Shown piece after piece: positions 45,280-56,257 of a DNA stretch of 64,000 bases. The number at the start of each line of letters is the position of its first letter. The first letter of the stretch is position 1. The notes below the pieces were generated by a model. The model did no database searches and was not told where the DNA came from. It saw only the letters and a list, made by a program, of their open reading frames with translations. This stretch comes from Casuarina equisetifolia. Lineage: Eukaryota > Streptophyta > Magnoliopsida > Fagales > Casuarinaceae. The position numbers and the translations under genes are program-made. The stretch lies in contig CM052360.1 of assembly GCA_028551475.1 (NCBI GenBank), forward strand, positions 22,824,682 through 22,888,681. Reading direction: 5' to 3'.

Positions 45280-45833
45280 CATCATCATCACGTCAGCAGA
45301 AATCTAATGAGTTCTTGGACTAATTCTGACTTCTCTTCCAGATTTTTCAATTCTATTCTAGTTAGGCGAAATCCTCTCCAAATTCCACTAACCATTGTCT
45401 TTTTTGAGTCACTCTAATTCCTTAGAAAGGCAATGGAATTATGATGGCAGTTTTACTTGACCCTTTCTGGGTTGAAAGAAGAATTTTCTTCCGCTGTCCC
45501 ATCCGATCGCAGATTTCCGATAAACTTTGAGTACTTCTGCAGATTTGTTTGAGGTTCTGCTTGTCCAGTTTACACTTGTCTCTCTCTTTCAAAGCTGGAT
45601 TTAGTTGTTAAAGCATGTTTGGCTGAAGGCACTTGGTGGACTTTGATGAAACGTTTTGAATTTCTGCGAATGTTCCGATCTGCAAGTGGAGGGCTGACCC
45701 GTGACACATTCTTAACAGTCTTCCGGTTTTGTTTTTCAAACTTTCACCAACCCAATACAGAAAAAAAAGTCAATATAGCGGTTCTGTACCTTTCTTTCTT
45801 CTTGTTTTCTCCCGGCTTTTCCCTCTATATATA
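45280..45833 (+). promoter_or_regulatory. Promoter of cupredoxin copy 6
   Basis: Distal CACGTCAGCA at 45,289-45,298, about 641 bp upstream of the ATG. The conserved segment around 'ttagaaaggcaatgg' follows, then a diverged proximal block with 'gacccgtgacacatt' near 45,696-45,712. The TATA box is CTATATATA at 45,825-45,833. Confidence 0.62.
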
Positions 45834-45938
45834 CGGCTTAGTTCATGTAGTCAATGCCAACATCTTCTACAGTCGTTCTCTTAGCATCATTACCCCGAGT
45901 TTCCTCTTTCTGAGGCTGCATTCTGACAGAGAGAGCAC

Positions 45939-46602
45939 ATGGCCAACTTCACTTTTGCTTCGATCTTGATTTTGACGGCTTCCATGTTGGCGGTTTGCAC
46001 GGCCAACAGAGGGTGGCAGTTCGGGTCTGATCCCTACTGGCCTTACAGAGGTCGCCACCATCCCCCGAAACATACACAAAGCCCCAACAAGATCGTTGTC
46101 GGCGGAACCGAGGGCTGGCGCTTCAACTTCAGCTACACTGATTGGGCTGTCAAGCACGGTCCCTTCTACATGAATGACACTTTAGGTGAGTTCACACTCC
46201 ATGTTCATCGTCTAACAATGAAGTATGTTAAATATTTGACATTGTTTAAATTTTGTTTCAAAAAAGTCTAAGATTTGTTAATGAAACCTACAAGTTCTGA
46301 CAAATATAAGTCTTTTATATAATGACAATATGATCGTTGCAGTTTTCAAGTTTGCTCCGCCGACAGACAACACCACAATTCCTCACAGTGTACACTTGCT
46401 GCCAGACCTTCGGAGCTTCTTGACATGCAACCTAACAGGGTCGCAGATGCTGGCCAACGTGTCGGAAGGAGGAGGACAGGGCTTCGAGTTCGTGCTGAGA
46501 GAATGGAAGCCTCACTTCTTTGCATGTGGCCAGCACGATGGGGTTCACTGCAGCCTCGGAAAAATGAAGTTCTTTGTGGTGCCAATGCTGCGTTGGTATT
46601 AA
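45939..46602 (+). CDS. Secreted cupredoxin (phytocyanin-like), copy 6
   Basis: Exons 45,939-46,185 and 46,343-46,602, intron 157 bp (phase 1), 168 residues. It has a signal peptide (about 1-23, AVCTAN) and a His/Pro-rich linker (RGRHHPPKHTQSP). The domain starts VGGTEGW. Copper-site residues are His97, Cys144 (FACG) and His151 (DGVHC), with Lys156 at His+5 followed by Met157 (GKMK), as in copy 5. The disulfide is probably Cys111-Cys152, and the C-terminus is RWY. Sequons include NFT, NFS, NDT, NTT, NLT and NVS. It is the last gene of the array; beyond it the repeat units end. The start is set by the signal-peptide alignment and the TATA box 106 bp upstream. Confidence 0.92.
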
Positions 46603-47575
46603 TGATCAACGCAGAGCAAGACTTGGGACAATTACAACTCCCCTTTCATGGTTGTGTGGTGTTAAATTAATAACGAGTTCGCCTTCTTGTTTTGATTCTT
46701 CGTTCTCCTCAAGGAGAATGGGAAAAGTTTTGGTTGATTGATATGGTAGTGAATAAATGTACCAATGGCTTGACAACTTGTGGCTTAATCATTTATGTTT
46801 ATGTATGGGCGGAATATTAAATCATGATAGGTATAAAATATTGAAAAGTAATTTATTAAGAGATGAATTCTACTCGATGGCTTAAAATGGGAAGCAAATT
46901 AATCAAAACTGAAACGAAAGGAATTTGAACTTAAGATACTTATTTTGTAAAAAATTTTATACAAATTTTTCTTATTATCTCGGCTACATTTACAATGCAA
47001 TCATTATTTTTAAATAGAATACATGTAATTGAAATCTTAATTAAGGAAAAGACATCTAATGTCATACTCTGGAACATTTGGATTCTAAGTTTGATTTTCT
47101 AATTCTTTGACTAAAACATAAGATAGCTTAAGTCTTATGGGGTAAGGTAGAAAAACAAATTTATCATCCATTTATTTATTTATCCATTTCATCTTTTACT
47201 ACCAATTAGGAGCAATATATATCAAAATTATATTATTTTGTCACACATTTCACTAGATAATAAGTGTAATGAATAACATATGATTAAATTGAAGAAATTT
47301 AAATTAAGGTTAATATTGACAAACACTTAACTCAATTAAGAGTATGTGTTATTTAAGATAACTTATTCTGATTTAGATTTAAACATCTAAGTGTGTAAAT
47401 TTGTGTTATCTAACTCAATTAAGAACATGTGTTACTTGGAACCATAACATTTAGGTGAATGACTTTGGGTGGATACATAAAAATAAATAAATTAAAAGTG
47501 AAGGCCAATCGGAGTTAACTTGCTAAATCATGATCAATAATATTTGATAATCAAACCAAAGAACGAGTAAAACGG
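46603..47575. other. Intergenic region between the array and the SCNM1-like gene
   Basis: AT-rich with nothing recognisable apart from the 3' flank of copy 6. Short direct repeats such as 'ctcaattaagagtatgtgtta' and 'ctcaattaagaacatgtgtta' occur near 47,330 and 47,410. Confidence 0.5.
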
Positions 47576-47645
47576 TATGTCGTACACCTCAACGGGAGTT
47601 CCTATTTTGCACCGGAGAGAGACGGCGCGAGAGGGGAAGAGAGCG

Positions 47646-49051
47646 ATGAGCGTGTTCGGAGGAGATAGCTGGGCGAGAGAGGCGCAGCAGAGGAAGCGAA
47701 GAGTGGACGATCTGGCGCTGGAGCAGCTTGATGGGTCTTCCTACAGAAGGCTTTCCAGCGGCAAATATACTTGTCTCCTCTGCCCCAACTCTCCCGTCTT
47801 CGATTCCCCTCTCATGCTTTCCGTGCGTATCTTCCTTTTACCCGGTTTTGTTGTTGTGTTGTTCACAGATGATGTAATTGTATTTTCCGTGGTCTAGACT
47901 TGTAATCTATGAGTTTGCAAAAGTTTAATTGAGTTGCTGAATTTGTAATGAATTTAGAGTTTCCTTCCGGGGTTTAGTTGACAAAAATTTGGGGCCTTTG
48001 AGTCGCTTGTGCTGTTATCATGTGCAATAGAATTTCATGGTCGGAACATTCTGTAGTTGATATATATTGCGGGTTTTTTACTAACTGGTTTGAGTTTGCT
48101 GGGTTTCTAGCTTCTAAGGTGGCTTAATAATCCCTCGGGATTTCTTTTTATGGGTTTTGGATCCTCGTATGGTGAATGATTTACCTTTGTCTGCACTTTC
48201 TTATTTATTTTGGTTCTCTACCCAACTAGAATGAGTTTGTTGATTAAATAACTTTTAAGGCTGCGTAATGATCACATAGGATTTTCTTTCTTGGGTTTTA
48301 GATCGTAATATAGGGAAAAATCTTATCTTTACAGGCATATTTCTCATATATAGTTGTTGGATTGTTCTGTTGAGGCTGTTCTAGCTTGTATTTCCTAGGT
48401 ATATGATGTCCTGCTTCTGGATAATTCAAGTTTGTGAGTGGAAAACCTATATTGCAGATGCACTGCAAGGGGTCACGCCACCGTGCCTCAGAATCAAAGG
48501 TAAAGGAGCGAGAGTTGATGAGACAAGATGACATAAACAAGCGAATAGCATTGTCGGGCTCTTCAAATGGCACTGCAAAATGCAATAGTTACCACCAAAA
48601 AATTCAATCAGTTGGGAAACCATTGATTGAACAGTCTCGAAAGGCAGCATCAGAGATACATTGTAATCATACCCCGCAGCCTCAGCCAAGTTCTAGTAAC
48701 GCAAACCGTGATGTTCAAGTTATTTTGGATCACATTACCAATAGGAATTCTAACTTGAGTGAACATAGCTCACATCCTGCAACTGAAGCAGCTGACAAGT
48801 TGGTAGGGCAGCAGCAGCATTGTTTGGGTTTACAGGAGCGTCGAGAGAGGGAACTAAAGTTTATATGTGCAGGTTGGAAGCACGATTGTCATGGGAAGTG
48901 GTTTAGAGATGAAAATGTGAGTCCCCGTTTGAATGGATGTTTTGAACTTGGATAGCTATAGATGATGGTAATGTTCTTGAAACCTGTTAACATTTGCTTT
49001 CAGGTTGAGTTTGATTCTGATGAAGAAGATCCAAATGTATGTCTCGGTTGA
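47646..49051 (+). CDS. SCNM1: SCNM1-like C2H2 zinc-finger splicing factor
   Basis: Exons 47,646-47,822, 48,458-48,916 and 49,004-49,051 give about 227 residues. The N-terminus FGGDSWAREAQQRKRRVDDL and the zinc finger YTCLLCPNSPVFDSPLMLS|MHCKGSRH match sodium channel modifier 1 (SCNM1) proteins; the C2H2 finger spans the exon 1/2 junction. The C-terminal signature KWFRDENV|EFDSDEE also matches the end of the human protein. SCNM1 is a nuclear factor tied to pre-mRNA splicing, in animals to the minor (U12) spliceosome. An in-frame ATG at 47,577 would add 23 residues, but the start MSVFGGDSW fits the family better. The 3' end is less certain: reading on from exon 3 gives a stop at 49,049-49,051, while splicing at 49,036 to an AG at 49,161-49,162 would add a 22-residue tail ending at 49,231. 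Confidence 0.9.
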
Positions 49052-49239
49052 GAACCTTTCAGAGGACTGCAGCTGATGCATGCTATTTGACCATGAGAGA
49101 ATTCTTTTTCCACTGATTTACCTTGAAGGGAGGTGAATCGTGATGACTTTATGCAAATACAGGGGGCCGGTTTGGCATCTATCCACTGGCTCGATGCACA
49201 ATCCCAAGAGGATTTTGCTTTGAAGGTGTAGCATCCTAT

Positions 49240-52200
49240 CATACTCTATATCACATCAATTCTGGCACGTCCGCTCCTGTTCTTTGTTCGTGAGGTCATA
49301 ATGTGAGAAATATAGTTGTAATCTGAAATGCTTTCTTGACCACTGGAGTAGCCAGATCATCTAGCAGGGCTTTCTTGTGCAGGTACAGTATGTTTTGCCA
49401 TTTCAACTTCTCTTATAATGGCATTAAGGATGTAAATTAGCTGTTCTGATGAACTTGGTAACATTTTGTTGAATATCTGGTGCAACTTTTTCTCCCAGTT
49501 GAGGCCACAGCACGCCATCATCTTAGATGATTCATCCCTCAGGGTCTTCCTTTTTTCTTATCTTTTATCGAATTGAATTACTGTTTTGTTCTGATAACTT
49601 ACTGAAGCGGGAGGGATGAACCCCCTGGCCAAGCACAATGAAGCAATCGTTTCTCTTTTAACGAGAAGCACAATTTGCTCATATGGAGCTTGTTCTATAA
49701 TCATTGGCACACACATGTAAGTTAGGAAAATATTGTCTTCTTGAGTGGTTGTTGCAAGTACGTTAATAAGGAAATAGACCCCAAAATTGCTTGAATCTTT
49801 CTCTTTTTTTATTAAATTTAAACACACACCCACACACGCACTCAATGCCAAACCTAGGACCTCTTAGTCCTAAGTAGCATTTGCTCACTTCTGTGTCAGG
49901 CATTTGTCAAAGAAAAAGAAACTGCTTGAATCTTTCAAGAACCGTTTTTTCTAAATTTTGAAACTGCATTATTGGAGCACAAACCAAGCTACTTAGCTCT
50001 GAATGCCAATTATTAAGAAATTAACAAGGTTGTAATACTAGTTGTTGGAGGAATATGAGGAATGATATAGCAGCTACATACATAGACAATGTAGAAAAAA
50101 ATCAAACATTTACATGATTCAAGATGCATAGGATATCCCAAATCTGTAGATCCCAAAATGTCATTTTGTCTTTATTCTTAATTTTGACTAATTTACTCTC
50201 TAACCTTATCCAAATCGTGTTCCATCCCTGGTAGTGTATGGTTCTAAAGAAACAAAACAAGACAAAACTGTGTTCCAGAGTGAGAAGTACTTATGATAAA
50301 ACAAGAAAAGGTTACCTTTGAGAACAGTTGTCTGTTCTTCTGCAGACTGGATGTCCAAGAATAAACCCGTGAACAATGACTCAGTCTTCATCTTTTCCCA
50401 TGAAGTTTCGTTTTTCAAACCCCAATCGTCGAGTGGGCTTAATCGACTGGTTTGTCCACCGTTGGAAAAGTATTCCCGGGACCGCCTGTAGTTATTGAAG
50501 AAGTACAAAGTACTTTTATTTTGTGGCCAAGTTTTCTCTACCAGTTCTGCAACCTACGGCAGTTGACAGCAAGGTGCCAATGGGTACAGCTCTGTCAAGT
50601 GAAAAACATTGTCGGCTGCAAAATTCATGTATGTCATCTGAAACCCCATTTCTTATGCAGCTCCGCTTCTATTGTCTAATTGCGCTTCTTCCTTTTTGGT
50701 AAAATAAACTGTCTATCACAAGTTGATTTTAAGAAAAAAATTGAACTCTTTCTCAAAGTTAGTTTATGAGTATCAAGTCTCTTTATTAGTGGGGGATACA
50801 AAAAAAGGTATATAAATAGTTTTGTATGTAACATTTGTTAGAAAATTTATTTTTACTCAAAAATTAACCCAAGATTTAAATAAGGTAGAATTTATGTCAA
50901 TATGTTTCCTCGCTTTAAGTATAAACTTATCAACAAGTGTTTGGCTCAATTAATAATTATTATTATCAAGACTTCTTTAGCCCTAGGTTTCATACGCAAC
51001 TCATAAGTATATGAATTCATAAGTAATAAAGTTAAGATCATGAGAACTTAGAGTACAATGAGATGTTGTACTTAAAATTTGTAATATGATATCATGTTAA
51101 AAAATTATTCTTAACAAAAGTTGATTCAAAAATAAATAGATATTTCTTTTTCTTATAAAAAGATATTCAAGTAAAATTTAGACAATACAAAATTTGTATT
51201 ACTATTTAATACTATCAAACTCTGAGAATATTATGAAAAGGTGAATTATTGCAATCATTTTATAACATTTTCCACTACTCGAGTCCTCCCCCATGAAGTT
51301 TACTCAAAATGTTATAGGTCCATTTCCACTTCTCAACACATGATTTTGTTTTTATCTTTAGAATAAAATACACATTTCATGATGATTTTGAAAGGAAGTT
51401 GACTTTTTTTCATGTAAATTTGTGTGCATCAAGTGTCTTATCATAAAGATACTAATATTTAATATGTCCCATCAATCTAAACATAATCTAATTCATAAGC
51501 GGTAAGATAAAGTAATCAAGCAAAAATAACATGAACATAATCTATGCATGGACCTAGTTCATGAAAAGGTCCATGCATGGACCCTTCCTTGAACATAATC
51601 AAGACTTTCAATTGTGATTCATAAAAGTGAAATGGGTTCCTTCTTGACTCTTCTCCACACGAAGGGCTACTCCATGAACATGTAACGTTCCATTTGTACT
51701 CATCGAAAGCAAGAAGTACGTATTGACCCACACCCCATGATGCAAGTTTGGTTGTGAAGCAACGACAAAAATGAATTATCTGATAAAAACTTGGTTGAAA
51801 TTTCTTCGTAATCACCCTGTCATGTCATTTCCTCGGCCTTTGTGCATCGCACGTATGCCCATCATTCACTGGGCCCGTTGCTTTGACAATTCGGATGATG
51901 GTGATCAGGTGGAAGTGGACTGCTCCATATGGTCATTAATGGAGGTGATGGTTGTTGTTTTTTGCTTAGCAGGTCAGGTAACTATCACCATTTATTACCT
52001 TGTTTGTTATCTGTTTATCGTGGTTCGTCTCCTCGGCCAATTCATGACAGCGATCGCAGTACCTCTAGCTGGTGTATTTTGTTGGTTTCAGAAGCATCCT
52101 TTGGTGTCTAGGCTGGACATGTAACGTCGCTGTAAGTACAGAACATGGAGAAGAAAAGGTTTCTGTTTGTCTGCCTACGTTTGAGTTTATCCAGATTCTT

Positions 52201-52384
52201 TAATTCTAATTTGAATTTTTTTCAAAATAAAGAATATATTCTCTTCAAAGCAAGCAAGCTCTCTAGACAGCACAATAATTAATTTACATATTTAAAATAA
52301 GAAACTTATCTCCTCCTTTATAATCTATTTTGATGACAAAATAAGTTTTTTAACAAAAATTACTCAAAGTCAGGCTTAGTTGTT
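49240..52384. other. Intergenic, unassigned ORFs
   Basis: No supportable gene. The ORFs at 49,558-49,851 (-), 51,516-51,815 (-) and 51,771-52,124 (+, hydrophobic) have no recognisable domains. A perfect 16-bp palindrome GGTCCATGCATGGACC lies at 51,568-51,583. The ORF at 50,206-50,508 (-) is listed separately. Confidence 0.45.
50281..50508 (-). pseudogene. Exon-like minus-strand ORF of unknown family
   Basis: The minus-strand frame from 50,508 reads a balanced, hydrophilic 74-residue peptide (YRRSREYFSNGGQTS, then GLKNETSWEKMKTES, then FLDIQSAEEQTTVLK). It ends at a good splice-donor-like G|GTAACC near 50,312. The same frame extends upstream past one stop to another coding-like stretch (MTYMNFAADNVFHLTELYPL, about 50,560-50,670). 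This looks like one exon of a decayed or unrecognised gene. I do not recognise the family. Confidence 0.25.
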
Positions 52385-52650
52385 TTTTTTTTTATAAAAA
52401 GGTAAATTATATTAATAAATATTAAAATAAAAAAATATATAAGAGTATATCCTAATAAAAAATATAAAAGTCATTTTATTTATAAAAAGATAGAAATTAA
52501 AAACTTCTAAATCTCACTCAAAATAATATTTTCTTAATAAGATTTCATATTTCTAAATAAAAAAGCTCTTCTCCATATTATTTTTTTTTACTTTAACTAA
52601 GAGAATAAGAATATTAATTATTTTTTACTAAAAACATTTTCTATTTTGTT
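52385..52650 (-). mobile_element. 5'-truncated LINE 3'-end fragment
   Basis: A T run at 52,383-52,393, followed by a diverged copy of the short LINE family 3' end (cttctaaatctcactcaaaataatattttc; compare 14,052-14,080). It is AT-biased by decay and has no open frame. The 5' boundary is near 52,650. Confidence 0.65.
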
Positions 52651-55600
52651 GTTTTGTTAAGAACAGTATATTAAAAGTTTTACATTACCTAAGTCTTAAA
52701 ATAAGATAGGAGATTTTTGTTGCCTTAATTCCAATCAAGTCAAGATATCTTGACAAAAAGTTCAAGGTTACAAAGCTCACAACCTAAAATGGTTTGCAAG
52801 GGAATAAATACTCCAAATTGGAAACTGTTAAAAGTGTGGATTACATAGAGTAAACAAGGAATGTTGTTAATAACAAAGAATCTATATTATTACAAAGGAG
52901 TATGTTAAGAAAAATGTGACAAACATCTTATATTATCTAAATTTTGTTTAAAAAGAGGCTTACTATTATGTTTTTAGTTCAAATCATGCTTCGTTTGTTT
53001 TCTTCAAAACAAAAAGGATTGTCTCGTTAACCTCGTGGGAAGTAATCATTTTTCAACCCAAGTGCTTTGATTAAGTACACACACGATGGACGGAGGTTAC
53101 ATTTGGTCGAGTATCAAAAACATGTTAATGGGAAAGGGATTTGGTGTTCCCTAACAATGGCGTTTAGTGGAGAACCCACTCATAGTGACATGCAATGATG
53201 GTATGAGGAGAAAGAATGATTTTGAGGACCCTTTAAGAAACAAAAAAGTGGTGGTAAGAAGGGGGGAAAGGAGGAGGAAGAAGACTAAAGCACGGTGCGA
53301 GTCTCTGTGGAGACTGGGCATTACATTGCCTTTATCAAAAGATCGAGACAGACCACCGTTCAGACAGTCCCTTTCAACACCATCATCCTTTTTGGGGTTC
53401 AATTTTTGACCGAGTGCAATAGTGGGTGAAGCCTTTGTCCCAGTGGTTCCGTGGTGGTGTTAATGATATCATTTGATGATGTCTTTGTCGTGGTTTGTGC
53501 AGTGAAAGGCACCTCTGTTTTCTTACATCTACTGTGCTTTTCCCGCAAGCAATTTAAAGATAGAACATAAATAGGATCCAACGTTTAGCTTTTTGACACC
53601 TTATGAACCATAATGCCTTAAAAAAGTGCAGCATAAGGCAAGTTATGCGTATAAATGTGAAAATTATTTTTAAAAATTTTAAATTAACTTTTGAGGTAGA
53701 ACTATTATAATGTTATGAGTCAAAACTTGTTTTTTAAAAGCCTTGTATACAAAAAAAAAAATTATTTTAAATTTATATTATCAATATGTCTATCATGTTT
53801 TGCTTCTTATATGTGAAAGTATGTTTTTCCTTCACATACTACCGTAATTAAGTTTCAAGAAGGTGTTCCGTTGTTGTGAACTTTTTCCCAACTGAGAACA
53901 GTAAATCTGAGTTTTTCAATTAAGAATAGTTGCCTGGCTGCTTTGCACCGCACCATAAAAGCTTGGAAAGTACAAGTCCCACGAAGCAAAACCCCAAAAG
54001 AAATACAGGACTAGTCAAGCAAACAGCTTAAAAAGCCAAGAAAGAGAGGACATGTGGAGTAAAATCACTTTATGGAACTTGGGGTTAGTCAAAATATGCA
54101 TAGGGATGCCAATTTTCTTCTCTTTAACGCAAAGACTGAGCCTTTAAAGGTTGATGTCAGGTTTAGTTATCCAAGTATCTGTTGCTTTATTTACCAACCA
54201 ATGATTGAGACAAAGCTGTATGCAACTGTTAATACTATTTATTTTGAATTTGGGTCTTTCCATTCTTTGCTATCAGAAAAGGTAAGGGGAAAAACAAAAG
54301 AAACCGAAAAAGAAAAAAAAGGAAAAGATTGTCCGGCTCTATGACATAGCTGGTACTTTCTCTATAGACTCTATGTGGAGGCCCCTCAAATTAAGTCAAA
54401 AGAATACAATACTTTTTTTTAAATGCAAGAGGAGGAAAACACGTGATAAAGCTTGGAGAAGAAACTAAAAATTATAAATTGGTTTCTCATCATGATGTTG
54501 AAATAAAATAAAAAATGTAAGTTTTAGTTTTTTAAAGTCATATTATCTACATTTTTATTGCACGAAGGTACCTAATCCTCCTGAAAATATTATCATTATT
54601 GTCGTCTTCATCAACAGGATCATTAGCAGTGTAATTGAAGATATTATTATTACCTAATCTTCTTAACCAACAAGTTTTTCCTAGAATTATGGGGCTTGAA
54701 TTCCAATTTCTTTGACCAACATCACGGATCAGAGATTTGACTGAAATCATGACTTCAAAGCAACATTTTCTTCATTTTAAGGATTAAAAAAGTATTAAAT
54801 ATATTGGGGAGGTAGATGGGATAATCATTAGTGAAGTAGGACAAACTTCACATCCGATTAATTGATGGGCACATGGGTGATACGTCAACCCCGAGTCGTT
54901 TATGAAAATCTGAGTTTACGTGCAGGTTGATTAATTGCTTGCATGTGCTCTTTACAAGGGATATGGCCCCTGCTGCCCATCCTGGCTTTTCAGGCTTGGG
55001 GATCTGATGTTTGGCTCCAACATCCACATCATGGATTTGCTGAACCAAATCTGGTTTTGCATGGCACTGAAGACAGGGAGTTCAGGACTTTCTGCACAAG
55101 AGTTTACAACATTGTCATGCAATCCAAACTCAACATGGTTATTCTGGTTGGAAAAAGTATAAATGTATTTTCTCTTATAGGTGTAGTTAATATGTTAATT
55201 TAGTAATAACTTAAGAAAGTCTAGAACTTTTTAGTTTAAAGTTTGACACTCAGGTGTGTTTGTTTAAGTGTATAAATAATTAGACCAAGATACTAATATT
55301 ATGGAATGTGTATTATTTTCAATACATCTCCTTAATTGAACTAGAAGAAAATTATGGAAACTTAATCCATAATGATGAGATCTTAGATTATAAATATTTA
55401 ATAAATGTTTGTTCCTTTTCTTGAAACTAATAATTAAAACTAGTATATAAGAATTATATTGATCCAAGATATTAATAATGTGAAATACTCATAAATACTA
55501 TTTTTAATACACTCCTTTATTTAGAAGACATGAAAACCATATTTATCTAATTCATGAACAGTATGTTGCCAAATTTGTAACTTCACTCTAATTATTTGAA

Positions 55601-56100
55601 AGACTATGTCTAACTCAATAACTAACTTTTTAGTTGGATTAATATTTTTACATTAAAAAGATTATTGTATCTTTGCAATATGTAATTGTCACATTTAACA
55701 CTTCTTATAATCAAACTTACGTTAAAGTTAAAACTAAACATGATGAAATGCATGTTCTTTGCTTAAGTTGTAGTGAATAAACTTAAACTCAATACTATAC
55801 TAAAAATATATTCAAACTTCAACTCAAAAACTAACTCTTAAGTTAGATAAATATTTTAACATTTAAACACTTCTTATATCTTTTTAATGTGAAACTTTTA
55901 TATGTAATACTAGTTAAATAGTAAAAAATTTATATAGTGACTCTATCAAGTTAACTCCGAAAATATCATTAACAGAATTATTCCATCATGAGATTGCAAA
56001 TGGTGTTGTAAAATCACCGGAGCATTTATCCCTCCATTCATCCATGATGATCCCCACTAGAAGGATCCACACTCGTAAACCACTCAAAAACAAAGAGAAG
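52650..56100. other. Intergenic, unassigned
   Basis: No supportable gene. The ORFs at 53,151-53,402 (-) and 53,167-53,409 (+) overlap each other and show no domain. 54,850-55,160 contains a less AT-rich stretch with two overlapping plus frames (for example 54,943-55,203), and neither is recognisable. The rest is AT-rich. Confidence 0.4.
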
Positions 56101-56257
56101 GACGGTCACGTGCACGACACGTGGCCAGTAAGCCCGGACAGCTCACCATCATCTTCGCCGGTTGTTCTACTCTCTCATATAATGAATTACTCACTCTCTT
56201 CTAGACTCTCATCGCAATGCCATAACCAAAGCGATCCCCGGAGCTTCGGAGACCACC
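56101..56257 (+). promoter_or_regulatory. CRK promoter: paired G-boxes, TATA-like site and micro-uORF
   Basis: Two CACGTG G-boxes lie at 56,107-56,112 and 56,118-56,123, exactly 11 bp apart. The second reads ACACGTGGC, a good abscisic-acid-response-element core. A TATA-like CATATAATG follows at about 56,177-56,185. In the probable leader, ATGCCATAA at 56,217-56,225 is a two-codon upstream ORF. The main ATG context, ACCACCATGG, is strong. Confidence 0.65.

Noticed and set aside
51568-51583. Perfect 16-bp palindrome GGTCCATGCATGGACC
   Set aside because: It is real, but short and isolated. It contains an RY-like CATGCATG, and no nearby gene gives it a role.
51771-52124. Hydrophobic 117-codon ORF as a membrane protein
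   Set aside because: No recognisable family, overlapping ORFs on the other strand, and no intron or promoter signs; not supportable.
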